Source: Pectobacterium betavasculorum (GTDB lineage: Bacteria; Pseudomonadota; Gammaproteobacteria; Enterobacterales; Enterobacteriaceae). Taken from it: a stretch of DNA of 64,000 bases. Both the position numbers and the translations under genes were made by a program. Numbering within the stretch: position 1 is the stretch's first letter; each line of letters starts with the position of its first letter. Location: positions 744,001 through 808,000 of the forward strand of contig NZ_JQHM01000001.1 in NCBI RefSeq assembly GCF_000749845.1, in the 5' to 3' direction. Of this stretch, positions 36,136 to 46,162 are shown one piece after another. Under the pieces are notes generated by a model. It worked only from the letters and a program-made list of their open reading frames with translations, did not search any database and had not been told where the DNA came from.

Positions 36136-36717
36136 ATGAACGAGTTTTCTATTGTGTGCCGTCTATTGGGTACGCTGTTTTATCGCCAGCCGCAGGATCC
36201 TTTGCTGACACCGCTGTTCACGCTGATTAAAGAAGGGAAATTGGCGCAGCACTGGCCGTTGGATCAGGATGCTTTGCTAGCCCGTTTGCAAAAGGGGCTG
36301 GATTTATCCGCGATGGCTGCGGATTATCAGGCGCTTTTTGATAGTGAGAATGGCTCAGTTTCGCCGCTGCGTTCGTCCTATGAAAACGATGCTGATGACG
36401 CAGAAATCCGTACCTTTCTGCAACAGCGCGGCATGCCATTCAATGACGGTGCAGTCGGTCATTTTGGTAGTTTGCTGCTCGCGGCGTCATGGCTGGAAGA
36501 TCAGGCACAACAAGACGAAACGGCTGCGCAGATTACCCTGTTCGATGAATATCTATTACCGTGGAGCGATCGTTTCCTCGGGAAAGTAGAAAGTCACGCC
36601 ACTACGGCATTTTACCGCACACTGGCGATAGTGTGTCGCGAAGCCCTGGAAGCCATGCGAGATGAACTGGGTGAGAGCGAAGAGGATGACGAAGACGAGT
36701 CTGAAGCCGAAGAGTAA
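36136..36717 (+). CDS. ycdY: TorD-family chaperone YcdY
   Basis: All-helical redox-enzyme maturation protein family (TorD/DmsD fold). E. coli YcdY enhances YcdX phosphatase activity, probably by metal delivery, so here too it likely serves the gene before it. Family features are FSIVCRLLGTLFYRQP at the N-terminus, YQALFDSENGSVSPLRSSYE, and LLPWSDRFLGKVESHATTAFYRTLA. The length is 193 aa (E. coli 184); the acidic tail (ESEEDDEDESEAEE) accounts for the extra residues. It converges with yceB. Confidence 0.93.
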   Translation: MNEFSIVCRLLGTLFYRQPQDPLLTPLFTLIKEGKLAQHWPLDQDALLARLQKGLDLSAMAADYQALFDSENGSVSPLRSSYENDADDAEIRTFLQQRGMPFNDGAVGHFGSLLLAASWLEDQAQQDETAAQITLFDEYLLPWSDRFLGKVESHATTAFYRTLAIVCREALEAMRDELGESEEDDEDESEAEE

Positions 36718-36750
36718 TACGCCAGGCCTGCTATGCCGATAGTGAACAAA

Positions 36751-36781
36751 GCCGATAGCAAACATTGTGTATGCTATCGGC
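36751..36781. terminator. Hairpin between convergent ycdY and yceB
   Basis: GCCGATAGCA pairs with TGCTATCGGC (10 bp, 11-nt loop). A partial direct copy, GCCGATAG, lies just upstream (36735). There is no T tract on either side, so it may act with Rho or as a 3'-end stabiliser. Confidence 0.45.
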
Positions 36782-36790
36782 GAGTGAGCG

Positions 36791-37357
36791 TTAGTCAGTA
36801 AACAGGATAACAATCTGGCCGGGTTTGATTTCTATGCCTTTTGCCATTTTCTTCGCCATTGATTCTGTTGTGCTCTTATCGGCATTCAACACATAAGCGG
36901 GTTTTTGGTCAAAATAGCTTTTCAGTGATTGATTGAGGTAAGGGCTTAGTGTTTTCATTACCGTCTGCATTTTTTCCGGCTGTACGGTGTAATCAACCAG
37001 TTCCATATCTTTCAGATAAATCGCCCCCTGAGCTTTATCAAAGACTGGCTGTGCTTTCAGCGTAAGTTTCATATCAGCAGCCTGATTGCCCAACAGGGAC
37101 GAAATATCGACCTTCGCATTGCCTGCGAGTGTGATTTTACCGGGTTCTGCACGGCCAATCTGACTGGAGAGTTCGGTCAACACGATATTCGCATCGACTA
37201 CGCCGGGTACGCCTAGCTGTTTCTGATAATCATTGTGCTTTTGCAGGTACTCATTCACTTCCTGCTCACTGAGCGTGTATTGCGTAAGTTTATTGCAGCC
37301 GCTGAGTGTAAAGGCCAGTAGCACTGCGGCTACTGCCATCCATCCTGATTTTTTCAT
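36791..37357 (-). CDS. yceB: DUF1439 lipoprotein YceB
   Basis: Probable envelope lipoprotein of unknown function. The signal peptide ends in lipobox LSGC near residue 21 (followed by Asn), so lipidation is expected. The mature domain follows with LTQYTLSEQEVNEYLQKH, ELSSQIGRAEPGKITL and KPAYVLNADKS, aligning along its length with E. coli YceB (186 aa; 188 here). The domain belongs to a lipid-binding-like superfamily. It is next to grxB as in E. coli. Confidence 0.9.
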   Translation of the reverse strand: MKKSGWMAVAAVLLAFTLSGCNKLTQYTLSEQEVNEYLQKHNDYQKQLGVPGVVDANIVLTELSSQIGRAEPGKITLAGNAKVDISSLLGNQAADMKLTLKAQPVFDKAQGAIYLKDMELVDYTVQPEKMQTVMKTLSPYLNQSLKSYFDQKPAYVLNADKSTTESMAKKMAKGIEIKPGQIVILFTD

Positions 37358-37503
37358 TATTTTGACCTCTTAATACTCGTTGTTACGCGCACAATTTATC
37401 TATCTGGCGGTCTATTCATGCGAAAAATCACCATGATTTCGCTTGGGCAGCGTGCGCCTGATGCCCAGGGTAAACAATAGGATAGCACCGAAATGGCCGA
37501 TAA

Positions 37504-37526
37504 CGCCGCTTCAAAACGAAGCGGCG
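37504..37526 (-). terminator. Hairpin downstream of grxB
   Basis: On the minus strand CGCCGCTTC-GTTTT-GAAGCGGCG is a perfect 9-bp stem just after the grxB stop, with only a short TTAT tail. It is a probable 3'-end hairpin of weak terminator type. Confidence 0.5.
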
Positions 37527-37542
37527 GAGTACAACTGAGCGG

Positions 37543-38190
37543 TTAGATTGCCAGACTGCTGAGTAGCGTTACCTGAGTTTGCTTCGCCATATTATCCCGA
37601 TAGTCTGCAACACGAGAAGGCGGCGTAATGCCTGCAACGATAGACAAAGAACGGAGTAACGGGAAGAGCTCGATGTCATCTGTTGATAGCACACCGTTAC
37701 AGGCATTCGGCTGAACAATCAGCGGATCAAGAGCCTGTAAGTCATTGTTCAGTTTCTTAATCAGCCCCTGAGAATGGCTTAGATGGTCAGCAAAATTGCC
37801 TAGCTGAGCTTCCTTCTTATTCACAAAATATTGCCGTGCGGAAGCGGAGGCAAACTCTTCAAAGGCCGCCTGAGCAAAGCGGGGGATAATCAGACGTGGC
37901 GTGTATTCGGTAACTTTACGTAGCCAGGTAGCGATTGCTGGATTGGTTGACCCTGTCAGCAGCGGCTTGCGGTCGTAATTATCGATGAAATGAACGATGT
38001 CCATGCTTTCTGGCATGTAGCTGCCGTCATCTTTTTGCAGAATGGGCACCATCTTTTGGCCAATCAGTCGCTCTGGCGTTGCAGCGTCATCGTTCGCCAA
38101 TATTTGCAGTTCGACAGGGAGATTTTTCAGACCAAAGATCATGCGCGCTTTAACGCAGTAGGGACAGTGATCGTAAATGTAGAGCTTCAT
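37543..38190 (-). CDS. grxB: Glutaredoxin 2
   Basis: Glutathione-S-transferase-fold glutaredoxin that reduces disulfides with glutathione in the cytosol. The thioredoxin-like N-domain carries the redox motif YDHCPYCVKARM at residues 6-17, the GSH-contact KMVPILQKDDGSYMPESMDIV, and a helical C-domain. The length is 215 aa, as in E. coli GrxB, and much larger than the ordinary ~85-residue glutaredoxins. The neighbours mdtH and yceB match the E. coli order. Confidence 0.95.
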   Translation of the reverse strand: MKLYIYDHCPYCVKARMIFGLKNLPVELQILANDDAATPERLIGQKMVPILQKDDGSYMPESMDIVHFIDNYDRKPLLTGSTNPAIATWLRKVTEYTPRLIIPRFAQAAFEEFASASARQYFVNKKEAQLGNFADHLSHSQGLIKKLNNDLQALDPLIVQPNACNGVLSTDDIELFPLLRSLSIVAGITPPSRVADYRDNMAKQTQVTLLSSLAI

Positions 38191-38315
38191 ACGTCGTCTC
38201 CTAAATTACAAGGTATAGACAAAGGCCGCGGTACGGCCACGAAAGGTTAATCGAGTGTGCGAGAGGGCTCGCGAGGAAACAATTGTTTGAATGTATTAGG
38301 AAAGTATAGAAGGGC

Positions 38316-38345
38316 TTTACCGACGAGATCAAACTCGTCGGTAAA
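38316..38345 (-). terminator. Strong hairpin downstream of mdtH
   Basis: TTTACCGACGAG pairs perfectly with CTCGTCGGTAAA (12 bp, 6-nt loop), 8 bases after the mdtH stop. There is no T tract beyond the stem, so it is terminator-like at most. Confidence 0.55.
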
Positions 38346-38352
38346 ATTTAGA

Positions 38353-39558
38353 CTAATGACCACCCAGCATCGCAGGTTCGATGCGGCGTTGATTGAACTG
38401 CCAATACAGCGCGGCTAACGTCAGGAACCCGATGGTACCGAGCATGAACCACGGCAGTTCCGGCTGATTCAATGCGTGTCCGGTATCAAATAACCAGCCG
38501 CCGCCGCTGTAGCCAATCGCCCCACCGAGTGCCAGCCCAAGTCGGCTGAAGCCCATATAGCTGCCTCTGGCTCTGGAATCTGCCAGCGAGGCGCTCAACG
38601 TTTCACGTGCAGGCTCAGCGATAATCGAACCTATGTAAAACAGGCTGATAAGCATCAGCAGCGGCTGAAGCTCTGTCGCCATCCCAATTGGAAACATGCT
38701 GACGGACATGATAAAAAGCCCTGCCATCAGGCGCTGTTCCAATCGGAAATGTTTCTCGCTCCAGCGGGCGATAGGATAAAGCAGCGTCAGCGATAGCGCC
38801 GCCTCAATGGCGTACATCCATTTCACCGCAGACGGCGTTCCGGCGATTTCGTTGACCATAATGGGTAGCATTAACAAAACCTGAACGGCCAGCATGTAGT
38901 AGCCCGTCAGTGTCAATACGTACATCAGGAAACGGCGGTCGCGAATCACGCGCGTCAGCCCTTCCATAATTGGCGTTCGTACCGTCGAAATCCGGTAGGC
39001 TGGTAACAGCCAGGCATTAAGCCCTGCTACAAGTACGAAAATGACCGCGCCAACCCAGCAGACAATCTCGAAATCGTACTGAAGCAGCCAACTGCCGAGC
39101 AGGGCACCAATAACGGCACCGGCGCTGTCCTGCATCATCAGCAGGGAATAGAAACGTCCACGTTCTTGTGGGCGGATCAGCTTGATCACCAGCGCGGTAC
39201 GTGGTGGATCAAATAGCGTACCACCCAACCCGGACAATGCGCAGGACAACCAAAGCAGCCAGGGTTCATCGGCAATCGCCATGAAAACAAAACCGGAGGC
39301 ACGCAGCAGCATCCCAGTGATGATCATCGGCTTGGCGCCAAAACGGTCAGCAATAGCGCCGCCAAAAATACCCAGACCTTGCTGAATAAATTGACGCAAT
39401 CCCAATGCGATACCGACTAATAAGGCGGCCCAGCCGAGTTGATCGACAAAACGAATGGAAATAAGGGGGAAAACGACGAAGAACCCTAAAACCACCAGCA
39501 TATTATCGAGTAATAAAAAATATTTACCCAAGCTCCGAGCTTGCGACATCAGAGGCAT
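38353..39558 (-). CDS. mdtH: Major facilitator transporter MdtH
   Basis: Twelve-helix inner-membrane MFS exporter; overexpression in E. coli gives resistance to norfloxacin and enoxacin, but the natural substrate is unknown. The N-terminus [28 protein letters not shown] and the MFS loop 2-3 motif [12 protein letters not shown] are diagnostic, with later conserved [27 protein letters not shown]. The length is 401 aa (E. coli 402). It is divergent from rimJ; the 314-bp gap between them (39559-39872) contains a small TATCGG/CCGATA hairpin and no gene. Confidence 0.94.
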   Translation of the reverse strand: MPLMSQARSLGKYFLLLDNMLVVLGFFVVFPLISIRFVDQLGWAALLVGIALGLRQFIQQGLGIFGGAIADRFGAKPMIITGMLLRASGFVFMAIADEPWLLWLSCALSGLGGTLFDPPRTALVIKLIRPQERGRFYSLLMMQDSAGAVIGALLGSWLLQYDFEIVCWVGAVIFVLVAGLNAWLLPAYRISTVRTPIMEGLTRVIRDRRFLMYVLTLTGYYMLAVQVLLMLPIMVNEIAGTPSAVKWMYAIEAALSLTLLYPIARWSEKHFRLEQRLMAGLFIMSVSMFPIGMATELQPLLMLISLFYIGSIIAEPARETLSASLADSRARGSYMGFSRLGLALGGAIGYSGGGWLFDTGHALNQPELPWFMLGTIGFLTLAALYWQFNQRRIEPAMLGGH

Positions 39559-39872
39559 GTTTCACCACAACGAAGAAAGGAAGAAAATAACCGACGTGAC
39601 TATTTTGTACTCTAATTCGACTTTGGTATAGCCTATTGTTGGATAATATTTTTTTATCGATTTAACGTTATCCGAGTATCATTTCAGCGAGAAAAAATGG
39701 CTTTCATGATTCAACTGCGCAATAACTCGGCGACGAGGATTTTACGTCTCTGAATTTATGTGGTTATAGTAAGGATTATCGGGAATACCGATATTTTCTG
39801 CTTGTGTGAAATAGTCACTTTTTCAGCGCCGATGAATTTTACTTATCGATAACATGGAGAGTAGGGGGAAAA

Positions 39873-40457
39873 ATGTTTGGCTATCGTTCAACGCCAGCAA
39901 GAGTGCAATTGACAACTGATAGGCTGGTGGTGCGTCTGGCGCACGAACGCGATGCATGGCGTCTGGCTGAATACTATTCTGAAAACCGTGATTTCCTTAA
40001 ACCGTGGGAACCCGTCAGAGACGCGAGCCATTGCTATCCATCAGGCTGGCAGGCGCGACTTAGCGTGATTAACGATATGCATAAGCAAGGCAGTGCTTAT
40101 TACTTCCTCCTGTTGGATCCGGATGAAAACGAAGTGTGTGGCGTGGCGAATTTCAGCAACGTGCTGCGGGGATCGTTCCATGCCTGCTATCTGGGTTACT
40201 CTCTCGGTCAGAAATGGCAGGGGAAAGGGCTGATGTACGAAGCCTTGCAGCCAGCATTACGCTATATGCAGCGTCAGCAGCATATGCATCGCATCATGGC
40301 TAACTATATGCCGCATAACCAGCGCAGTGGAAATTTATTGACGCGTTTGGGGTTTGAACGAGAAGGCTATGCAAAGGATTATCTGCTCATTGATGGCAAA
40401 TGGCAGGATCATGTATTAACCGCGCTGACCAACGCCGAGTGGAAGTCTCCGCGTTAA
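39873..40457 (+). CDS. rimJ: Ribosomal protein S5 N-acetyltransferase RimJ
   Basis: GNAT-family N-alpha-acetyltransferase modifying the N-terminal Ala of ribosomal protein S5; in E. coli it also aids 30S assembly. The acetyl-CoA-binding segment is [18 protein letters not shown], with N-terminal [19 protein letters not shown] and C-terminal [28 protein letters not shown]. The length is 194 aa, as in E. coli. GGAGAGTAGGGGG gives a strong ribosome site. yceH follows nine bases after the stop codon, so the two genes form an operon. Confidence 0.95.
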   Translation: MFGYRSTPARVQLTTDRLVVRLAHERDAWRLAEYYSENRDFLKPWEPVRDASHCYPSGWQARLSVINDMHKQGSAYYFLLLDPDENEVCGVANFSNVLRGSFHACYLGYSLGQKWQGKGLMYEALQPALRYMQRQQHMHRIMANYMPHNQRSGNLLTRLGFEREGYAKDYLLIDGKWQDHVLTALTNAEWKSPR

Positions 40458-40466
40458 GGAAAAATG

Positions 40467-41111
40467 ATGAAATACCAATTGGATGCTCGTGAAGCTCGTG
40501 TAATCGGCTGCATGCTGGAAAAACAGATCACTACGCCGGATCAATACCCTATGTCGTTAAACGGCATCACTACGGCTTGCAACCAGAAAACCAACCGTGA
40601 ACCAGTGATGGAACTGAGCGAAAGTGAGGTACAGCAAACGTTGGATTTGCTCGTGAAGAAGCATTTCCTGCACACGCTCAGCGGCTTTGGTAACCGCGTT
40701 GTGAAGTACGAACATCGTTTTTGCAATTCTGAATTTGGTGACCTGAAGCTCTCTCCGGCGGAAGTAGCGCTGGTGACGACGCTTCTGCTACGTGGCCCAC
40801 AAACGCCGGGTGAATTACGAACCCGTGCTGCTCGCTTGTATCAATTTTCAGATGTTGGAGAAGCTGAATCTACTCTTGAACAATTGCAACAGCGTGGCGA
40901 TGGCCCATTTGTTGTGCGACTCTCTCGGGAGGCGGGCAAACGGGAAAGCCGCTACCGGCACCTTTTCAGCGGTGAGGCTAGCGATGCTGTGGTTCCTGAA
41001 GAAGAAAGAGAAAGCGAAAACGAAAACTCAAATCCGCTGGTTGAGCGAGTTGAGGCGTTAGAAAAAGAGGTCGCTGAACTCAAACGTCAGCTTGCTGCGC
41101 TGTTAGCGTAG
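40467..41111 (+). CDS. yceH: DUF480 winged-helix protein YceH
   Basis: Conserved cytosolic protein of two winged-helix domains; its function is not established. Diagnostic segments are [41 protein letters not shown], and [12 protein letters not shown], followed by a coiled C-terminal end ([15 protein letters not shown]). I place the start at the second of two adjacent ATGs (40467; 214 aa), since AAGGA at 40456-40460 is then six bases away and it matches the E. coli start MKYQL; 40464 is possible. Confidence 0.92.
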   Translation: MKYQLDAREARVIGCMLEKQITTPDQYPMSLNGITTACNQKTNREPVMELSESEVQQTLDLLVKKHFLHTLSGFGNRVVKYEHRFCNSEFGDLKLSPAEVALVTTLLLRGPQTPGELRTRAARLYQFSDVGEAESTLEQLQQRGDGPFVVRLSREAGKRESRYRHLFSGEASDAVVPEEERESENENSNPLVERVEALEKEVAELKRQLAALLA

Positions 41112-41140
41112 TAGAATCTGTATCAGGGAGAAAATCAGCC

Positions 41141-41436
41141 ATGAAACCTCAGTTTTCATCTGCGGAAAACGTTGTAGAACCTACCGTGTCCATCCAACGC
41201 CCTCGTATCGGTGTCGTTGGATTGGGATCTATCGCGCAGAAAGCCTATTTGCCCATTCTTAGTCAGGCTGAACGTTGGGACGCGGATTTGTCGGTGCTGT
41301 GCATCATTTCATGGCAGCGATTGAACAACGGAAACCAGCAGAAACATCAGGTAACCAGGCGTTACTGTCCCTGTGTATGATTGAAAATTGCTGGGAAAAA
41401 GCTGAAAAGTTCAGCGGTTATAACAATGCCCGGTAG
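41141..41436 (+). pseudogene. mviM: mviM (Gfo/Idh/MocA-type oxidoreductase) remnant, internally deleted
   Basis: The N-terminal Rossmann start RIGVVGLGSIAQKAYLPIL is intact, but after about 45 codons (near 41281-41286) the sequence jumps to the C-terminal end of the family in the +1 frame: GFVGAVHHFMAAIEQRKP, then SGNQALLSLCMIENCWEKAEK and a TAG at 41434-41436. An intact MviM is about 307 aa, so most of the gene is missing and the join is out of frame. In-frame reading from the start stops at about 79 codons with a nonsense tail. The position between yceH and murJ is that of E. coli mviM. It is non-functional as an oxidoreductase. Confidence 0.88.
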
Positions 41437-41532
41437 CTATTACACGTGCAATGCGTAGACTAGTCGCACCTCGCAATCAGGATGACCCCAACGGGTTAAT
41501 AATCGCGCCTGAAACGTTCAGAATATAATCAG

Positions 41533-43068
41533 ATGAATTTACTTAAATCACTGGCTGCCGTCAGTTCCATGACCATGTTGTCGCGCGTTTTAGGATTTGT
41601 GCGCGATGCTATCGTCGCCCGTATTTTTGGTGCAGGTATGGCGACAGATGCTTTCTTTGTCGCGTTCAAACTGCCCAATCTTCTCCGGCGTATTTTCGCA
41701 GAAGGCGCATTTTCACAGGCTTTTGTGCCTATTTTGGCCGAATATAAAAGCCAGCAGGGCGAGGAGGCTACGCGAACATTCCTCGCTTATGTTTCCGGTA
41801 TGCTGACGCTGATTCTGGCATTGGTCACCGTGGCGGGGATGGTTGCGGCTCCTTGGGTCATAATGGTCACTGCTCCCGGTTTTGCCGCGACGCCGGAGCG
41901 TTTTGAGCTGACCTCGAATCTATTGAGAGTGACGTTTCCCTATATCCTACTAATCTCACTGACCTCAATGGTGGGGTCGGTGCTAAACACCTGGAACCGT
42001 TTTTCGGTGCCAGCCTTTGCACCGACGTTGCTTAACGTCAGCATGATTGGCTTCTCGCTGTTTGCCGCACCGTATTTTAATCCTCCAGTGATGGCGCTAG
42101 CGTGGGCGGTATTGGTGGGGGGAGTACTGCAACTTGGCTATCAGCTACCGCATCTGAAAAAGATTGGTATGCTGGTGTTGCCGCGCCTGAAATGGCGTGA
42201 TCCGAGCGTCTGGCGGGTCATGAAGCTGATGGGGCCCGCGGTTTTAGGTGTCTCGGTGAGCCAGATTTCGCTGATCATCAATACTATTTTTGCGTCCTTC
42301 CTCAGCGAAGGGGCGGTGTCATGGATGTATTACGCTGACCGTTTGATGGAGTTTCCTTCCGGTGTTCTCGGCGTGGCATTAGGGACGATCCTACTGCCGT
42401 CGCTGGCGAAGAGTTTTGCCAGTGGTAATAATGACGAATACTCCCGCCTGATGGATTGGGGGCTCCGCCTGTGTTTCCTGCTGGCGCTGCCGAGTGCGGT
42501 TGCATTAGGCATCTTGGCTCAACCGTTAACGGTGTCGCTATTCCAGTACGGTAAATTTAGCGCCTTTGACGCGCTGATGACCCAACGAGCGCTGATTGCT
42601 TACTCGGTTGGGTTGATGGGATTGATTGTCGTTAAAGTGTTAGTTCCTGGCTTTTATTCCCGGCAGGATATCAAGACGCCGGTAAAAATAGCGATAGTCA
42701 CGCTGATCCTGACGCAAATTATGAACCTGATCTTTATCGGACCGTTGCAACATGCGGGTCTGGCGTTGTCCATTGGTCTGGCATCCTGCCTGAATGCAGG
42801 ACTGCTGTATTGGCAACTGCGTAAACAAGATATTTTCCAACCACAGCCGGGTTGGATTGGTTTTCTGGTTCGCCTGCTGGTTGCGGTTGTCGTGATGTCG
42901 CTGGTTTTACTGGGTATATTGTGGTGGATGCCTGCATGGGATGACGGCACTATGACGATGCGAATCCTGCGCTTGCTGCTGGTGGTCGTCGCAGGCGCGG
43001 GTGCCTATTTTGCCACGCTGGCGCTGTTAGGATTCCGTCCCCGAGATTTCGCCCGTCGTAGCGTGTAA
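41533..43068 (+). CDS. murJ: Lipid II flippase MurJ
   Basis: MOP-superfamily flippase (formerly MviN) with about 14 transmembrane helices that moves lipid II across the inner membrane; it is essential for peptidoglycan synthesis. N-terminal hallmarks are [51 protein letters not shown], followed by [28 protein letters not shown] and [21 protein letters not shown]. The length is 511 aa, as in E. coli. In E. coli flgN follows; here argS follows, marking a rearrangement boundary. Confidence 0.96.
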   Translation: MNLLKSLAAVSSMTMLSRVLGFVRDAIVARIFGAGMATDAFFVAFKLPNLLRRIFAEGAFSQAFVPILAEYKSQQGEEATRTFLAYVSGMLTLILALVTVAGMVAAPWVIMVTAPGFAATPERFELTSNLLRVTFPYILLISLTSMVGSVLNTWNRFSVPAFAPTLLNVSMIGFSLFAAPYFNPPVMALAWAVLVGGVLQLGYQLPHLKKIGMLVLPRLKWRDPSVWRVMKLMGPAVLGVSVSQISLIINTIFASFLSEGAVSWMYYADRLMEFPSGVLGVALGTILLPSLAKSFASGNNDEYSRLMDWGLRLCFLLALPSAVALGILAQPLTVSLFQYGKFSAFDALMTQRALIAYSVGLMGLIVVKVLVPGFYSRQDIKTPVKIAIVTLILTQIMNLIFIGPLQHAGLALSIGLASCLNAGLLYWQLRKQDIFQPQPGWIGFLVRLLVAVVVMSLVLLGILWWMPAWDDGTMTMRILRLLLVVVAGAGAYFATLALLGFRPRDFARRSV

Positions 43069-43084
43069 CAACGTTGTTGAATAA

Positions 43085-43154
43085 AAAAACGTCTGGAACG
43101 TTTTTCAACGTTGCGTAGCAACGGCCCGCAGGGTGACGGACAAGGATGTCCGTC
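43085..43154 (+). repeat. Short relative of the multi-hairpin repeat (copy D)
   Basis: AAAAACGT-CTGGA-ACGTTTTT corresponds to hairpin 1. GTTGC-GTA-GCAAC followed by GGCCCGCAGGGTGA corresponds to hairpin 2 and the linker of copies A-C. The third hairpin is GACGGACA-AGGA-TGTCCGTC, same size and place as hairpin 3 but with a different sequence. The outer arms are absent. It lies between murJ and the shared terminator. Confidence 0.72.
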
Positions 43155-43156
43155 AT

Positions 43157-43195
43157 AAAAAAACGCCATTGGTGGCAGCACCAATGGCGTTTTTG
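43157..43195. terminator. Bidirectional terminator between murJ and argS
   Basis: AAAAAAACGCCATTGGTG-GCAG-CACCAATGGCGTTTTT has a long perfect stem with A and T tracts on both sides, serving murJ (+) and argS (-). Confidence 0.92.
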
Positions 43196-43232
43196 TTGTC
43201 AATCGACGAATAGGTTTTCAGTCGATGGAGAA

Positions 43233-44963
43233 TTACATCTTCTCGACGGTTTCGATGCCCAGCGTATCCAGACCTTGCTTCAACGTTTTCGCAGTCAGCA
43301 GCGCCAGTCTCAGGCGGCTCTGGCGCACATCGTCACTTTCGGCATTGAGAATCGGGCAGTGCTCGTAAAAACCAGAGAACAGGCCTGCCAGATCGTACAG
43401 GTAGCTGCACATCACATGCGGTGTGCCTTCGCGCGCGACGGCGGTGATGGTTTCTTCAAATTGCAGCAGACGCGTAGCAAGCGCCAGTTCGCGCTCATCA
43501 GTTAGCATAATCGGCTGCGTTAAGCTGTCTTCCTGTATTCCGGCACGCTTGAAAATAGATGCAACGCGGGTGTAGGCGTATTGCATATACGGTGCGGTGT
43601 TGCCTTCAAACGCCAGCATGTTGTCCCAATCAAAAACGTAGTCCGTGGTACGGCTCTTCGACAGGTCAGCGTATTTAATCGCGCCGATAGAAACCACTTT
43701 CGCCAACGTAGCTAACTCGTCGCTTTCCATCTGTGGATTTTTCTCGGCGATGAGTTTCAGTGCACGCTCGTAGGCTTCATCCAACAGTTCAGACAGTTTG
43801 ATTGTTCCGCCAGCACGTGTTTTGAATGGTTTACCGTCTTTGCCCAGCATCATGCCGAACATATGGTGTTCCAGGCTGACAGAATCAGGCACGTAACCCG
43901 CTTTACGCACGATGGTCCAGGCCTGCATCAAATGTTGGTGCTGACGAGAGTCGATGTAGTAAAGCACGCGATCGGCGTTCAGCGTTTCATAACGGTATTT
44001 GGCACAGGCGATATCTGTTGTGGTGTAGAGATAGCCGCCATCCTTTTTCTGGATGATGACGCCCATCGGTTCGCCTTCCTTATTTTTGTACTCATCAAGG
44101 AAAACGACCGTTGCACCTTCACTTTCTACCGCCAGACCTTTTGCCTTCAGGTCGGCAACGATACCCGGCAGCATGTTGTTATACAGGCTTTCACCCATGA
44201 CATCCTGTTTGGTCAGCGTGACATTAAGGCGTTCATAGTTGATCTGGTTCTGCGTCATGGTGATATCGACGAGTTTGCGCCACATCTGGCGGCAATATTC
44301 ATCGCCACCCTGTAATTTCACCACATAACCGCGGGCCCGCTCGGCGAAGTCGGCATCTTCGTCATAGTGTTTCTTTGCTTCACGATAAAACGCTTCAAGA
44401 TCGGACAGGTCCATCTCGTTGGCGCTTTCGTTTTGCATTTTTTCAAGGTACGCAATCAGCATGCCGAACTGCGTACCCCAATCGCCAACGTGGTTAGCGC
44501 GAATAATATGGTGACCTAAAAACTCCAGCGTACGGGCTGCGGCATCCCCAATAATGGTTGAGCGCAGGTGGCCGACATGCATTTCCTTTGCGACGTTGGG
44601 AGCGGAGTAGTCAATCACGATAGTTTGTGGTGCAACTGGCGTTAAACCCAGTTTTGGTGCATTCAGAGCATTCTCAACCTGGTTCGCAACCCATTGCTTA
44701 TCGAGAAAAATATTAATAAATCCCGGGCCTGCGATTTCTGTTTTTTCCGCAATACCTTCCAGTGCTAAAAGCTGGACGACTTTTTCAGCCAATTGTCGCG
44801 GCGGCATGCTCAGTTTTTTTGCCACGGCCATGACGCCATTGGCCTGATAATCACCAAACTGTGCTTTTGCTGACTGACGAACCTGAGCTTCGCTGTCTGC
44901 TGGCGCGCCCGCGGCGGTTAACGCCTGGCTGACTTTTTCGGAGAGAAGAGCCTGAATATTCAC
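43233..44963 (-). CDS. argS: Arginyl-tRNA synthetase
   Basis: Class Ia aminoacyl-tRNA synthetase charging tRNA-Arg. The N-terminal Add1 domain ([15 protein letters not shown]) precedes the catalytic domain with the HIGH-type motif [12 protein letters not shown] near residue 130. The KMSKS-equivalent is the degenerate [15 protein letters not shown] segment typical of ArgRS, and the C-terminal anticodon-binding helical bundle ([13 protein letters not shown] region) follows. The length is 576 aa (E. coli 577). It converges with murJ. Confidence 0.97.
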   Translation of the reverse strand: MNIQALLSEKVSQALTAAGAPADSEAQVRQSAKAQFGDYQANGVMAVAKKLSMPPRQLAEKVVQLLALEGIAEKTEIAGPGFINIFLDKQWVANQVENALNAPKLGLTPVAPQTIVIDYSAPNVAKEMHVGHLRSTIIGDAAARTLEFLGHHIIRANHVGDWGTQFGMLIAYLEKMQNESANEMDLSDLEAFYREAKKHYDEDADFAERARGYVVKLQGGDEYCRQMWRKLVDITMTQNQINYERLNVTLTKQDVMGESLYNNMLPGIVADLKAKGLAVESEGATVVFLDEYKNKEGEPMGVIIQKKDGGYLYTTTDIACAKYRYETLNADRVLYYIDSRQHQHLMQAWTIVRKAGYVPDSVSLEHHMFGMMLGKDGKPFKTRAGGTIKLSELLDEAYERALKLIAEKNPQMESDELATLAKVVSIGAIKYADLSKSRTTDYVFDWDNMLAFEGNTAPYMQYAYTRVASIFKRAGIQEDSLTQPIMLTDERELALATRLLQFEETITAVAREGTPHVMCSYLYDLAGLFSGFYEHCPILNAESDDVRQSRLRLALLTAKTLKQGLDTLGIETVEKM

Positions 44964-45613
44964 CGGTTTACCTTAAATAAAAAATTATGCCTTGCTTATA
45001 CCATATTTGCCTTTCCTCGTCAGCAGACAGGGGGAGGCAAAGAGATGTTCAGGCGAAAAAACACCCGCAGGGTAGGAGATAAAAAGGGGCGATGATATGA
45101 AAAATAGATTAGGAGAGCACGAAAAGGAAAAGGCAATTTTAGGTATAATAAAAATAAATCAAATCGCGATGTTAACGTTTTTTTGACCGACTATTTGCAC
45201 CAATTCTATGTGAGTTTCTGGTTTTAAAATGACGAAAAATAGCGTACGCCGCAATAGCGATAAGCGCGATGGATATAATGAGTAAAACCATGATGATATC
45301 TCAGCGTTATTATTTATTTCCTCAATTTATACGTTTTCTTTTCGGCGTTCAATGGGTCGAATCTGATTTAAGATTCCTCCCAGAATAAGTTGCAAGACGT
45401 ATCGCAGATTAACGTCGGGTAAAAAGGTTTACGTTTATTAACCAAACTGTGTTGTTGGCCTTTCTTTACATTTAATGCGTTTCACGTAACGAAGGTGTAA
45501 ATAAATGTACATAGGGAAAAATAGAATTTAATTAGAATGTGTTATGAGTGTGATATTGTCACCGCGACAATGGTTATTAATAAAGTGATATGCCGCAAGG
45601 AGTTTTACCCGAT
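44964..45613. other. argS-yecM intergenic region, contents
   Basis: This 650-bp A/T-rich gap contains a possible small membrane-peptide gene on the minus strand (45172-45291), a weak GAATC/GATTC hairpin near 45360, and the leaders of argS and yecM. No other gene or strong terminator is seen. Confidence 0.6.
45172..45291 (-). CDS. Possible small single-pass membrane protein, 39 aa
   Basis: I do not recognise this gene. A complete 39-codon frame begins MVLLIISIALIAIAAYAIFR, a single hydrophobic helix of about 20 residues, and ends in a very basic tail (TRNSHRIGANSRSKKR), which would place the C-terminus in the cytoplasm. The reading frame looks coding-like in an otherwise A/T-rich noncoding gap. 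The ribosome site is weak (TGAG about ten bases upstream) and no terminator follows, so it may also be a chance frame. It does not overlap any other gene. Confidence 0.4.
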   Translation of the reverse strand: MVLLIISIALIAIAAYAIFRHFKTRNSHRIGANSRSKKR

Positions 45614-46162
45614 ATGTTACCCAATGATTTAATAACGGATTTAGCGCGTTTTGAGCAAGAGTTACTGGCATTAGCTGGTGTGCTACAGCTTGATTTGGGC
45701 ACCTTTCATGCTGATCATATCTCACTGCGTTGCCATCAGAATACGACGGCCGAATTATGGAAAGCGGCGTTACTAAAGGCTGGCAGTCTTTTGTCTGAAA
45801 AGCAAATCAATGGTCGTCCAATCTGTCTATTTATACTGGATAATGCAATATCCGTCGGCCCCTGGCAGATGACTTGTATCGAGCTGCCGTGGCCAGGGAA
45901 AAAGCATTATCTGCACGAAGGATGGGAACATGTAGAACTAGTGCTGTCTGGTGATGCGGAAACGCTGCACCAGCGTGCGCTGGCCTGTTTGTCTGATGAG
46001 GCACTGCGAACGCCAGGCATCAAGCTCAAATTCAGTTCTCCGCAAGGAGAAAAAGAGCGCATTCCTAATCCGACGCTGGCAGTAACCAATGGAAAAGTGA
46101 CAATAAAGTTTCATCCATTTGATATACGCGACGTTGTTGCGAGCGAAATGTCGTCGCAATGA
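45614..46162 (+). CDS. yecM: VOC-fold protein YecM
   Basis: Vicinal-oxygen-chelate (glyoxalase/dioxygenase) fold protein, presumed metal-binding; its reaction is unknown. Conserved segments are ADHISLRCHQN, INGRPICLF, CIELPWPGKKHYLHEGWEHVE and IPNPTLAVTNGKVTIKFHP, with His and Glu in the positions expected for metal ligands. I chose ATG 45614 (182 aa), which has AAGGAG at 45597-45602, though the spacing is long; ATG 45590 (190 aa) is closer to the E. coli length of 188 but has no ribosome site. Confidence 0.88.
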   Translation: MLPNDLITDLARFEQELLALAGVLQLDLGTFHADHISLRCHQNTTAELWKAALLKAGSLLSEKQINGRPICLFILDNAISVGPWQMTCIELPWPGKKHYLHEGWEHVELVLSGDAETLHQRALACLSDEALRTPGIKLKFSSPQGEKERIPNPTLAVTNGKVTIKFHPFDIRDVVASEMSSQ

